NCBI GenBank assembly: GCA_001313065.1
Contig: BBFD01000020.1
Coordinates: 1 to 24,970 of the forward strand
From: Silvimonas sp. JCM 19000
GTDB taxonomy: Bacteria; Pseudomonadota; Gammaproteobacteria; Burkholderiales; Chitinibacteraceae
Length of the DNA: 24,970 bases
Direction of reading: 5' to 3'
Shown here: positions 8,329-16,627 of the stretch, piece by piece
How positions within the stretch are numbered: the stretch's first letter is position 1
Layout of the letters: each line of letters begins with the position of its first letter
The notes under the pieces: model-generated
Told to the model about the DNA's origin: nothing
The model's input: only the letters and a program-made list of their open reading frames with translations
The model's database searches: none
Program-made: the position numbers and the translations under genes

Positions 8329-9468
8329 ATGTACTTACCCAGACTGTTTTATCGCCTGTTATTACCACTGCTTGCACTGTGCGTTTGCTCCAGCACGGTG
8401 GCTTATGCTGACGCGGATTCCACCCCGCCCACCGAATCAATGGTTATACGCAATCAGTTCATCAAATTGCTGGAGGCCCGCAATTTTGTGGAACTGGATC
8501 GGCGCATTGATCAGGCCCGGCAAAATCATCTAACGCTGGGTTCGGGTTATCCCAGGCTGCAGATCTATTACAACGCATTCAGCCTGGGCTGCGGCTGCCT
8601 GCCGCAGGATACCGATACCGATGCACTGGACTGGATTACCTGGCGCAAGAATCTGACCGACTGGCGCACGCAATATCCGCGCTCGGTGTCGGCGCAGATA
8701 CTGGATGCGACCTATGACATCTCTTATGGGCAATATGTGCGAGGCACCGGTTGGTCCAGCAGCGTAACGCAGGAACAATGGGACGAGCTCCGGGCGAATA
8801 TAGAGAAGGCATATCAGAAACTACAAAAGATGTCCGGGCCCGCGCGCCAGGATCCGGGCTGGTATGCCGCCATGCTGAAATTAAGCCGCTATCGTGAAGG
8901 CGACCATCAGGACGAGTATCTGGCGGTACTGAAAGAAGCCACCACCAAAGTCCCCTATTACCTGCCGATCTATACCAGCGGGAGCTTTCTGCTGGAGCCC
9001 AAATGGGGCGGGTCGAATCAAGCGCTAAACGATTTTATTGATCAATCCACGCGTAGCACGTTTCCGCGCTGGGGCGATTCGCTGTATGCCCGCTTATATG
9101 CCAGTGAGCTCAGTAATGGGCCCGAGCCGGAATTGACGCGCATGGTGGATTGGTCGCGCATGCGCGCCGGTTTTGAACGCCTGATCCATGACTATCCAGA
9201 CAAAGAGAATTACGACGCCTATGCGCGTTTCGCCTGCCAATACACCGATATCAAGGCGTTGAAAACGGTGATTTCACATATTGATGCGGCTCATCTTGAT
9301 CCGGTCTGGTGGGGCCGGAATTCGCAGTTCTACCAATATTGCGTTGAATTGAGCCAGCGCGATCTGGTCGACCCCAAACCGGTAGATGCAGCCAATGCGC
9401 GCAATTCGGTGATCTGGCAGCCCAAGCCCACCGGACTGCCCAGCGTACCTCCAGGATCAGCACATTGA
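8329..9468 (+). CDS. DUF4034-like exported protein, second of tandem pair
   Basis: Function unknown. The 379-residue product is a paralogue of the preceding gene and has no frame break. I chose the ATG at 8329 because it gives a clean signal peptide (LFYRLLLPLLALCVCSSTVA followed by YADA); an upstream in-frame ATG at 8302 would add nine polar residues. Recognisable shared blocks are LLEARNFVELDRRIDQARQN, ATYDISYGQYVRGT, MSGPARQDPGWYAAMLKLSR, YLPIYTSGSFLLEPKWGG and YDAYARFACQYTDIKALKTV. Conserved WYAA and DISYGxYxRGT patterns suggest helical TPR-like repeats, as described for this family. It starts 28 bases after the first copy and is probably co-transcribed. The C-terminal about 40 residues, rich in P and N, are not shared. 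Confidence 0.75.
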   Translation: MYLPRLFYRLLLPLLALCVCSSTVAYADADSTPPTESMVIRNQFIKLLEARNFVELDRRIDQARQNHLTLGSGYPRLQIYYNAFSLGCGCLPQDTDTDALDWITWRKNLTDWRTQYPRSVSAQILDATYDISYGQYVRGTGWSSSVTQEQWDELRANIEKAYQKLQKMSGPARQDPGWYAAMLKLSRYREGDHQDEYLAVLKEATTKVPYYLPIYTSGSFLLEPKWGGSNQALNDFIDQSTRSTFPRWGDSLYARLYASELSNGPEPELTRMVDWSRMRAGFERLIHDYPDKENYDAYARFACQYTDIKALKTVISHIDAAHLDPVWWGRNSQFYQYCVELSQRDLVDPKPVDAANARNSVIWQPKPTGLPSVPPGSAH

Positions 9469-9511
9469 GGGTAACCCGCAGCATGCCCCACTGCGGCCGA
9501 CCAAAGCCGGA

Positions 9512-9862
9512 TCAAGTCTCATCCGGCCCATCAATATAAGCCTGGAAATCAATCGCATCCGCGCTTAGCGCGATGGTTTCCGAGGCCGATTCCACGCCAA
9601 AGCGCAAATCGCCGGTGACGAAGCCTTCTTTTTGCAGCCCGTCTTTATCGGTGTAGCTAATCTTGAGTTTAACGTCGCGCGTGCGCAGCGCGGTGTCGGG
9701 ATGGTCGTCGTCGGCTTCGGTATCGCCCACGGATAAAACCTGCTGCACCGTGGCGCGCTGGGTGCCATAGCCTTCTTCTGGCACTGGCACGGTTTTGCCT
9801 AGCAAGACCACGGACAATTGGCCGAGCGCTTTGTTGTTGGCGTTCCAGTCTGCCGCTTGCAT
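9512..9862 (-). CDS. Hypothetical protein, 116 residues, acidic
   Basis: I do not recognise the family. The start at 9862 is chosen because GGAG stands eight bases upstream of the ATG; the frame also extends to 9892. The product has no signal peptide or membrane segment and is acidic towards its C-terminus. It contains LGQLSVVLLGKTVPVPEEGY, then TALRTRDVKLKISYTDKDG and FVTGDLRFGVESASETIALS, a pattern of alternating strands suggesting a small beta-rich fold. It is convergent with the DUF4034 pair and divergent from the OsmC/YcaO gene, with about 210 bases between the divergent starts. The open frame and good ribosome binding site make it a likely real gene. Confidence 0.6.
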   Translation of the reverse strand: MQAADWNANNKALGQLSVVLLGKTVPVPEEGYGTQRATVQQVLSVGDTEADDDHPDTALRTRDVKLKISYTDKDGLQKEGFVTGDLRFGVESASETIALSADAIDFQAYIDGPDET

Positions 9863-10074
9863 GATGCTTCTCCGGTGAGTCGATGCATCCATTCTGCGGA
9901 AATGCGCCCAGCGTTAAAGTCGGCGGATTGAGCAAGACCCTGTGGGATGCGCGAGGCGCAAGGCCAGGCGCACGCGCGCTGTCCGGTCAGCAGCCCGGAT
10001 GGAGAAGCACGAGATAAGCACGCAAAAAACCCGGATAATGGCGGCTGTATCGTTTTGAGTGCTTTGGAATTCTC

Positions 10075-12284
10075 ATGGAAATTAAGGTCAACTTTCTCGA
10101 CAAGCTGCGTCTGGAAGCCCGGTTCGACGATTTTACGGTGATCGCCGATCAGCCATCCGCTATAAAGGCGATGGCTCGGCCCCCGGCCCGTTCGATTATT
10201 TTCTGGCTTCGTCGGCGTTGTGCGCGGCTTACTTCGTCAAGCTGTATTGCGAGACCCGGAATATCTCGACCGAAAATATCCGCCTGTCGCAGAACAATAT
10301 TGTTGACCCGGAAAACCGTTACCAGCAGATCTTCAAGATTCAGGTCGAATTGCCGGCCGATATTTCGGACAAAGATCGCCAGGGCATATTGCGATCAATC
10401 GACCGCTGCACCGTCAAGAAAGTGGTGCAGACCGGCCCGGAATTTGTGATTGAAGAAGTCGAGAATCTGGATGCCGATGCACAAGCTTTGCTGACGCTGA
10501 ATCCGGCTGCCGATGCCGCCACCTATATCCCCGGCAAAGACCTGCCTCTGGAACAGACCATCGCCAATATGTCCGGCGTGCTGGCGCGCCTGGGCATGAA
10601 GATCGAGATCGCGTCGTGGCGCAATATCGTGCCGAATGTGTGGTCTTTGCATATCCGCGATGCGCATTCGCCCATGTGTTTTACTAATGGCAAAGGCTCG
10701 ACCAAAGAAAGCGCACTGGCTTCGGCTTTGGGTGAATTTATCGAGCGTTTGAATTGCAACCATTTTTTACGGCGGCAGTTATTGGGGCGAAGAAATTGCC
10801 AATGCGCCATTTGTGCATTACCCGAATGAGCGCTGGTTCAAGCCCGGCCCGCATGACGCGTTGCCCGCGGAAATTCTTGACCAGTACTGCCGCGAATTCT
10901 ATGACCCCGACGGCGAATTGCGCGGCGAACATCTGATCGACACCAACTCCGGCAACGTGGCGCGCGGCATCTGTTCCTTGCCGTTTGTGCGGCAATCGGA
11001 TGGCACGGTGGTTTATTTCCCCTCCAACCTGATTGAGAACCTCTACGTCAGCAACGGCATGAGCGCGGGCAATACGCTGGCGGAAGCGCAAGTGCAATGT
11101 CTGTCCGAAATCTTTGAGCGCGCGGTTAAACGCGAAATTCTGGAAGGCGAAATTGCCTTGCCCGACGTGCCGCAAGACGTATTGGCCAAATATCCGCGCA
11201 TCGTCGCCGGCATCAAAGGGCTGGAAGAACAGGGCTTTCCCGTCTTTGTTAAAGATGCGTCCCTCGGCGGCAAATATCCCTTGATGTGCGTCACGCTGAT
11301 GAACCCGCGCACCGGCGGCGTCTTTGCATCTTTTGGCGCGCACCCCAATTTTGAAGTGGCATTGGAACGCAGCCTGACCGAACTGCTGCAAGGCCGCAGC
11401 TTTGAAGGCCTTAACGATTTGCCCCCGCCCACCTTTGAAAGCAATGCGGTGACTGAGCCGAATAACTTCGTCGAGCACTTTATTGATTCGAGCGGCGTGG
11501 TGTCCTGGCGCTTCTTTAGCGCTAAATCCAACTATCAGTTTGTGGAATGGGATTTCACGAACGACGGCCAGAACTCCAATGCTGAGGAAGCGGACGCGCT
11601 GTTCGGCATCCTTAAAGCCATGGGCAAAGAAGCCTATGTGGCGGTCTACGATGATTTAGCGCCACCGCCTGCCGCATTCTGGTCCCCGGTTATTCCGAGG
11701 TTTATCCGGTGGAAGATCTGATCTGGGATAACACCAATAAAGCGCTGATGTTCCGCGAAGATATCCTGAACCTGCACAGGCTGAATGAAGCCGGGCTAAA
11801 GATTTTGCTGCGCCGCCTGGAAAACAGCGAACTGGACGATTACAGCGACATCATTACCCTGATCGGCATTGAATTTGACGAGAACACCGTCTGGGGTCAA
11901 CTGACCATCCTCGAATTAAAACTGCTGATTAATCTGGCGCTCAAGCGCTTTGAAGACGCGCACGATCTGGTCGGCGCCTTCCTGCAATACAACGACAATA
12001 CGCTGGAACGCGGCCTGTTCTACCAGGCGCTTAACGCTGCACTGGAAGTAACGCTGGATGCTGAGATGGATATCGCCGATTACGAAACGAGCTTCCGGCG
12101 CATGTTCGGCAACGAACGTATGGACGCGGTATTGGGCTCTATCGACGGCAGCGTGCGCTTTTATGGCCTGACGCCGACCAGCATGAAACTGGAAGGGCTG
12201 GACCGGCATCAGCGCTTGATTGATAGCTACCAGAAACTGCACGCGGCCCGGGCCAGCGCGGCGGGGATTTCTTTGGCTAATTAA
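10075..12284 (+). CDS. OsmC-like/YcaO fusion protein (frameshifted)
   Basis: The N-terminal about 140 residues form an OsmC-like domain (MEIKVNFLDKLRLEARFDDF, FDYFLASSALCAAYFVKLYC with the OsmC cysteine region). The rest aligns by eye with E. coli YcaO, beginning at YIPGKDLPLEQTIANM. Further blocks are CFTNGKGSTKESALASALGE, RGICSLPFVRQSD, NLYVSNGMSAGNTLAEAQVQ, GGKYPLMCVTLMNPRTGG, FASFGAHPNFEVALERSLTE and HFIDSSGVVSWRFF. YcaO proteins use ATP to activate backbone amides; E. coli YcaO is linked to the methylthiolation of ribosomal protein S12. Frame breaks lie near 10153-10156, in the T6 run 10763-10768 and near 11660-11664. All are restored by one-base changes, giving about 735 residues. The C-terminal YcaO extension is also present, ending ASAAGISLAN. 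No maturation genes or precursor peptide are adjacent, so a housekeeping YcaO role is more likely than natural-product synthesis. Confidence 0.88.
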
Positions 12285-12287
12285 AAG

Positions 12288-12317
12288 GCTGGGGCGGGTG
12301 CAACACCCGCCCCCAGC
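12288..12317. terminator. GC-rich hairpin terminator between convergent genes
   Basis: Arms GCTGGGGCGGGTG and CACCCGCCCCCAGC pair almost perfectly (one bulged C) around a CAA loop. The hairpin begins three bases after the YcaO gene stop. Read on the minus strand it is followed by CCTTTTAATT, so it can terminate the DUF1444-like gene as well. A bidirectional role is likely. Confidence 0.75.
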
Positions 12318-12343
12318 GCTGGATTAATCGCAGCGGCGACGGA

Positions 12344-13224
12344 TTAATTTGGCGCAAGCAATTGCCAGGCGCTGCCGGACCACGTCATCAGTTCATCTGA
12401 AACGGGGTAAGGCTCGCGCGCCGCTGCGACTTTCACCGTCGCTCGCAATGCCGCCACGCGCTCTGGCTTATCTGCTCGGGTCAACAGCACCCAATCTCGC
12501 GTTGGCACCGCCATGGCCAATGGCCCGCCTAGCCGTTTTTCAATCTGGGCCAACAGCGCGGAATCAAACAGATAGGCGCTATTCAGCGCAATTTCCGCCC
12601 CAATAAGCACGGTATCGGGCAAACCATCCACCGCGATGATTTCGGGCGCGGGTAACTGAGCGCAATTGCGCCGTGCCAATGCAAACAAAGTCGATTCAGT
12701 AAGATTCGCAGCCGCCATCTCGCCACGAGTTACAAACCGGATCGCGTTAGCGGAATCCTGCGCAAACAAAACCTCAATGTTTCTGGTTAACGGCAACACC
12801 ACTAACTGCGAATCCGGCTTTGGCTTGCCATCGTCCTTGAACGCCGCAACGGCGTTTACCCCGTAGCCCGCCTTGCGTAAAACCGGATAGATTTTTTTCA
12901 GGCAAAAAATGCGTGCTCGCCAGATTGGCTCTTCAATACCGCGATGCCATTCTTGACGAACTCGGTGATCTCCGCACTGCAATCAGTTTTGTGGGCACTG
13001 CAATAAGCGCGGATATTGTCGAGAAATACTTTTGAAGTATCAGGCATGCTGATTTCGAGATCATTATCAGCCAGTACCTTCACCTTCCATTCCGGCATCT
13101 GAGTATGAAATTCGTCGACCACCCTTAGGGTGAATGCGTCGGCATGGGCAGCGCTTGCTCCGACCATGCAGGCGAGAAAGAGAATGCTGCTATGGATTAA
13201 TTGGATTGCTGAGCACGACTTCAA
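12344..13224 (-). CDS. Exported DUF1444-like protein (one frameshift)
   Basis: Function unknown. The C-terminal two thirds resemble DUF1444 (B. subtilis YtpQ family): IYPVLRKAGYG, LPLTRNIEVLFAQDSANAIR, FVTRGEMAAANLTESTLFAL and AVPTRDWVLLTRADK. Unlike the cytosolic Bacillus proteins, this one starts with a signal peptide (IQLIHSSILFLACMVGASAA then HADA). The N-terminal part carries FTLRVVDEFHTQMPEWKVKV and two cysteines (RAYCSAHKTDCSAE) that could form a periplasmic disulfide. The pieces are split by the A6 run 12904-12909, where one base seems missing. The TTG start at 13224 has AAGGA eight to nine bases upstream. Gene product length is about 293 residues. Confidence 0.65.
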
Positions 13225-13454
13225 TCTGGTTTTCCTTGGTTTTTTTTATGGGGGAATTGGAGCGCGATTGAGATCAGATTATTACGCTTGCCTACGCATC
13301 GCCAGTAGCAGGCATGGCCTGAGGCAGGGCCCGATCACTGCAATGGCAAAGGTGGTCTATGTTTCAGAAGCGGCTGCGATTTTATCGGCGGCTGCAGGAT
13401 ATTAGCAGCGCCGCAGCTTACGCTGATCTATGTAACCTGATCGAGGAGAAAGAT

Positions 13455-13561
13455 ATGAGCGGAAAACAACAAACACCGGCCCCAAACTGGCCTAGCAAAA
13501 AAAACCCCGGCAAGCTTCCGGAGGCGGCCGCACTAATGCGCCGCCCAAGTCTGGGCGCTAG
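13455..13561 (+). CDS. Small hydrophilic protein (TPAPNWPSK...GGGRTNAPPK type)
   Basis: The ATG at 13455 has a strong ribosome binding site (GAGGAGAAAGAT directly upstream). The product begins MSGKQQTPAPNWPSKK. It then meets an A8 run at 13497-13504; a one-base change there opens a frame reading QASGGGRTNAPPKSGR and stopping at 13561, about 35 residues in all. A proline/asparagine start with a glycine-rich basic tail recalls small uncharacterised proteins I have seen in proteobacterial genomes. The family has no known function that I can name. The uncorrected frame would run on to 13772 with unlikely composition. Confidence 0.5.
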
Positions 13562-13614
13562 CTACTTCTGCCCGCATCCCGATTGCCAGATCTGCTGCAG
13601 GCCAGTAACAGCGA

Positions 13615-13638
13615 ATAGTGCCGCGAGAGCGGCACTAT
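13615..13638. terminator. Perfect ten-base hairpin with GAGA loop
   Basis: ATAGTGCCGC and GCGGCACTAT pair perfectly around a GAGA tetraloop. It lies about 55 bases downstream of the small protein gene and about 105 bases downstream of the DUF1214-like gene on the opposite strand. No T run follows on either strand, so a strict intrinsic terminator is not proven. The stretch 13562-13744 shows nothing else. Confidence 0.45.
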
Positions 13639-13744
13639 CGAATCATCCAAATGATCGGGCGAACAGCGCATTCACCGTGTCACATAGGGTCATAGCCCTG
13701 CTCCGGGCCAGATCGCTCCAGCCCGGAGCCAGCCCAGCGCCGCC

Positions 13745-15106
13745 TTACTGCCCGGCAACCCGCCGCGCATAGCCCGCAGCCCGGTTCTGCAACTGCTGTG
13801 CCCGTTGGCTGCTGCTAACAAACTGCGTCTCCGGCGGCAGATACGCCGCCAGGTTGGCCAGTTTGACCACTTGCGTAGTGATGGCCGGGCCACCGGTCGC
13901 GGGCGTAGTGGCGGGGATGTTCTGCCAACGCGCCATGATCGTGCCCTCTTTCAGGCCCACCGGATCAATCCAGTTGTAAACGCCCGGATCTTGCAGCGAC
14001 AGCACAAAAGTAAACGTGCCATCCGCGTTGGGCACGGCTTGCTTGTTGTTAAGGCTGCTCTGGTGGTTGATCGGGTCCACCGTCACGCTCCACGGGTCGG
14101 TAACGGGAAACACAAAATAACCCGCGCCGCCGGTATTGACCGTGGCGATCAGCGCCTCGTCGTTGGCCAGCTTGAAGTGGCCGAAGGAGCTGGCCTGCGT
14201 GGTCAGCGTGCCCAGGGTGCTGGAGGACGACGGCTGCGCCAGCGTATTCACCGGATTGATATACGTTTTGATGCCCAACGCGCCCACGCCGTAATCCAGC
14301 GCGGATTCGTTGAGATTGGTGCGCACGTCATCCGCGATATCCGCATCGCTACGCGGCGCGCGGCTGGGCGTGCCGACGCGGGTTACGCTCAGCTGATCGG
14401 GCGCTTCGGTATTCCAGTTGCCCAGGTTGTTGCGCACAAACAGCTGCACCGCCTGATCGGTGGACTGGATATGGTTAACGCGGCCATTGGCCGGCTGGCT
14501 ATCGATGGTGACGACGTAACTGCCATCGGCATTCACCACCAGATCATTGCCCGTCAGCACGGCAATGGTCTGCTGCGAATTCGGGTTATTGATCAGCGAA
14601 AACGTCACGTCGGTGGGCCCGCTGCCGCTGCGCTGGCCGTGGATGACGTAGCTGGACGCGCCGTCAATCGGGATGGTGCGATAGATATTGTCCGGATTAT
14701 CAAACGAATAACGCCCACCCGGCACCTGCTGCCCAAAACCACTGTGCGGCGGCGCATTCAGCCAGTACACCTTGGGGTAAAGCGGATCGTTGTTAACCGC
14801 CTTCTGGACCGCGCTGAACACCAGTTCATTGAGCGCCGGATTCAAGCGCAACGCGGCCTGCGGGCTAAGGATAAGGCCATAGGCCGTCACATACGCAGTG
14901 CCAACGCCAGCGCGCTGCGCGGAGAAGTTGTTGCTGGCGTTGATGGCGATGGCTTTGGCGTCCAGCGTTTGCTGGTCGCTGGTGTCGAGCACCGAAGCGG
15001 CGAGCGCCTGGCCGCTGAGCAATGCGGTGGCCAGCACCAGGCTGGACGCCAGAAAACCGCCGCGAATCTGGCGTGCGAAGGTGGTGAGGGTTTGGGGTGA
15101 TTTCAT
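13745..15106 (-). CDS. Exported DUF1214-like protein
   Basis: Function unknown. The 453-residue product has no frame break. It starts with a signal peptide (GFLASSLVLATALLSGQALA then ASVLD). The middle part, with YPKVYWLNAPPHSGFGQQVP, NPDNIYRTIPIDGASSYVIH, ANGRVNHIQSTDQAVQLFVR and NLGNWNTEAPDQLSVTRV, resembles DUF1214-type secreted proteins, which have a beta-sandwich domain. The C-terminal third includes DPWSVTVDPINHQSSLNNKQ and DPGVYNWIDPVGLKEGTIMA. The ATG at 15106 has GGATGG a few bases upstream. The long reading frame on the other strand (13805-15100) is a GC-rich shadow. The gene is probably single, preceded by an AT-rich stretch (15140-15200) that may hold its promoter. Confidence 0.72.
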   Translation of the reverse strand: MKSPQTLTTFARQIRGGFLASSLVLATALLSGQALAASVLDTSDQQTLDAKAIAINASNNFSAQRAGVGTAYVTAYGLILSPQAALRLNPALNELVFSAVQKAVNNDPLYPKVYWLNAPPHSGFGQQVPGGRYSFDNPDNIYRTIPIDGASSYVIHGQRSGSGPTDVTFSLINNPNSQQTIAVLTGNDLVVNADGSYVVTIDSQPANGRVNHIQSTDQAVQLFVRNNLGNWNTEAPDQLSVTRVGTPSRAPRSDADIADDVRTNLNESALDYGVGALGIKTYINPVNTLAQPSSSSTLGTLTTQASSFGHFKLANDEALIATVNTGGAGYFVFPVTDPWSVTVDPINHQSSLNNKQAVPNADGTFTFVLSLQDPGVYNWIDPVGLKEGTIMARWQNIPATTPATGGPAITTQVVKLANLAAYLPPETQFVSSSQRAQQLQNRAAGYARRVAGQ

Positions 15107-15392
15107 GTTCCATCCGGGGGTTTGTGTAAGAACCCACGGAGATTAGGAATTTATTTTTTTTATAACTACAAAGAATTTTGGATTTGTTTTATATACACGT
15201 TTGTATGTTTTGGTTGGTGAGAGGGTGCGGGCCTTTGACCAATGTGCTTGGGATTTTCTTGCCGCTTGGGGATGGCACGGGGGCGCAGCGGGCATCCAAC
15301 TCGGTGGTTGGCTTGAAATGGAATGTTTAAGCCTGCGGTGTACCGGCCGGGTCGGTTGGGCGGCGTGGGGCTGCGGCCCACACCACTTGATT
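15107..15392. other. Intergenic region without a supported gene
   Basis: The first 100 bases are AT-rich with runs of T and A and could carry the promoter of the leftward DUF1214-like gene. The rest is GC-rich. A plus-strand frame (15201-15476) has no ribosome binding site and enters the direct repeat, so I do not call it a gene. Confidence 0.5.
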
Positions 15393-15701
15393 TCAGGCGG
15401 GAAGGAATCAGTATCGCGTGATGCGCATGCAATCGCCGGAAATCCCGGTTTTGCGATGCTTGCGATGGTCTGCTAAAAGGCGGACGCCCTGCCTGCGCGT
15501 CCGCCAACGCATGCTTAGAGCGGTCGGCCCGTGGCGGCGTCGAAATCGGCTGTGTCATAGGGGTATGGCGACAGGACGATATTGCCGTTGAGCAAGCTGG
15601 CGAGGATTGGAATATCCGGCAATAAACCTGCGCGGATTAAATCCGCTTTATCGAAAACAAGTTTGATGATTTCGGGATTATCTTCGTTTTGGTCAATTCC
15701 C
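15393..15701. repeat. Direct repeat, copy 1 (about 300 bp)
   Basis: This stretch is closely similar to 16271-16571. The right two thirds, from AAAAGGCGGACGC to CAATTCCC, is nearly identical, with only a few substitutions; the left 80 bases are more diverged. It holds the 3' part of a small gene and its terminator. The homology stops sharply at CAATTCCCA, inside the coding region. Confidence 0.85.
15475..15505 (-). terminator. Intrinsic terminator of the truncated small gene
   Basis: GGCGGACGC and GCGTCCGCC pair perfectly over nine bases. Read leftward, the hairpin starts ten bases after the stop codon and is followed by TTTT. The same structure occurs in the second repeat copy. Confidence 0.8.
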
Positions 15702-15703
15702 AA
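15515..15703 (-). pseudogene. 5'-truncated copy of the small gene at 16385-16627
   Basis: The frame encodes IDQNEDNPEIIKLVFDKADL and continues identically with the intact copy to the shared C-terminus DTADFDAATGRPL, differing only by about one residue (D for E). The first about 20 residues of the intact copy are replaced by unrelated sequence. No ribosome binding site precedes the available start. I read it as a remnant left by duplication or recombination, though it could be expressed if fused to something upstream. Confidence 0.65.
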
Positions 15704-15861
15704 CGCGGAGAAACACAGACATCTCTAAATCAAAAAAATTCGAATATCGCTGGGCAAGCGAGTCTCATGAGATTAGAGATAAATTGGCATAGATTTCGCA
15801 AGCTGCCGCTCAATCTTCTTTTCCCGTGTTCCCAAAAGGTGGAATACGGGCTGGGGGCAGT

Positions 15862-16235
15862 TCAAGGTTCCACGCCTTTGCCTGTAAAAGCATCTTCCAC
15901 CCAAACCCGCTCGCCGGGATGATGCTCTGCGATTGTGCTAAGGGCCGATTCGAGAGAGTTCCATTCACCATCTGCGAGCGAGTAGTCGAAGCGAGTAACG
16001 TTGCTGATCGTTAGTGCCTCGAAGTCCTCTTCAGAGATAGCGTCGGCGCCACACCATACGGGCCCTGGGGAGACGGCCACGAGTCGGAGTACGTCTTGCA
16101 GGCCTTCTGGTGTAATTGCGAGAAAAAAACCATGTGCTCACCTAAATTTGTTGGGTATTCAATAATCCACTGGCCTGTCCTGGCTAAATAAACAGGGTGC
16201 CAGCCTCTGGAATTTTCTCCAGCATACCTTCTCAA
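15862..16235 (-). CDS. Hypothetical protein between the repeats (frameshifted; 5' end uncertain)
   Basis: I do not recognise the family. Reconstruction gives GWHPVYLARTGQWIIEYPTN, then LGEHMVFFLAITPEGLQDVL, AVSPGPVWCGADAISEEDFE, LTISNVTRFDYSLADGEWNS and a C-terminus IAEHHPGERVWVEDAFTG. The frame breaks in the A7 run 16123-16129, where one base seems missing. The product is soluble and acidic, about 125 residues. The 5' end is unclear: only a TTG at 16235 without a good ribosome binding site is available before the repeat boundary at 16271. The gene may have lost its start when the repeat was placed there. Size and acidity would suit an immunity protein, but nothing specific proves it. Confidence 0.5.
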
Positions 16236-16270
16236 CAGAAAGCGGGTACAGTTGAAAAAAACCGTGTTAC

Positions 16271-16571
16271 TCAGGCGGGAAGGAAATCGGCATCGCGTGA
16301 TCTGCATGCGATAGCGGGAAACAAACGATTTGCGATGATTTGCCAAAAGGCGGACGCCCTGCCTGCGCGTCCGCCAACGCATGCTTAGAGCGGTCGGCCC
16401 GTGGCGGCGTCGAAATCGGCTGTGTCATAGGGGTATGGCGACAGGACGATATTGCCGTTAAGCAAGCTGGCGAGGATAGGAATATCCGGCAATAAACCTG
16501 CGCGGATTAAATCGGCTTTATCGAAAACGAGTTTGATGATTTCGGGATTATCTTCGTTTTGTTCAATTCCC
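16271..16571. repeat. Direct repeat, copy 2 (about 300 bp)
   Basis: Partner of 15393-15701, offset by about 870-880 bases. It contains most of the intact small gene, its stop and its terminator. The boundary lies within the coding sequence at GGGAATTGA (minus strand), beyond which the two copies share nothing. Confidence 0.85.
16345..16375 (-). terminator. Intrinsic terminator of the 80-residue gene
   Basis: Same nine-base perfect stem (GGCGGACGC / GCGTCCGCC) as in the other repeat copy, followed on the minus strand by TTTTGG. It begins ten bases after the stop codon. Confidence 0.8.
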
Positions 16572-16627
16572 AGAATGCGGGAATTTGAAGACGAGTGCGG
16601 TACTGACTTATACTCTGCGGTAGCCAT
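16385..16627 (-). CDS. Hypothetical protein, 80 residues (intact copy of repeated gene)
   Basis: I do not recognise the family. The ATG at 16627 has AGGGA about seven bases upstream. The product is soluble: a polar start (MATAEYKSVPHSSSNSRILG), an amphipathic middle (EIIKLVFDKADLIRAGLLPD) and a C-terminus NIVLSPYPYDTADFDAATGR followed by PL. It has its own terminator. The 3' three quarters are duplicated about 870 bases to the left. A single intact copy next to a truncated one points to a recombining accessory locus. Confidence 0.6.
   Translation of the reverse strand: MATAEYKSVPHSSSNSRILGIEQNEDNPEIIKLVFDKADLIRAGLLPDIPILASLLNGNIVLSPYPYDTADFDAATGRPL

Noticed and set aside
10075..12284. YcaO as part of a thiazole/oxazole peptide cluster
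   Set aside because: No dehydrogenase, cyclodehydratase partner, precursor peptide or transporter is adjacent, and the sequence matches the E. coli housekeeping YcaO type.
13805..15100. A 431-codon plus-strand open frame opposite the DUF1214-like gene
   Set aside because: It mirrors the GC-rich codons of the minus-strand gene, has Arg/His/Gly-rich composition, and no ribosome binding site. The minus-strand product has a signal peptide and family-like blocks.
15201..15476. 91-codon plus-strand frame upstream of the first repeat
   Set aside because: No ribosome binding site, it runs into the non-coding part of the repeat, and the composition is not protein-like.
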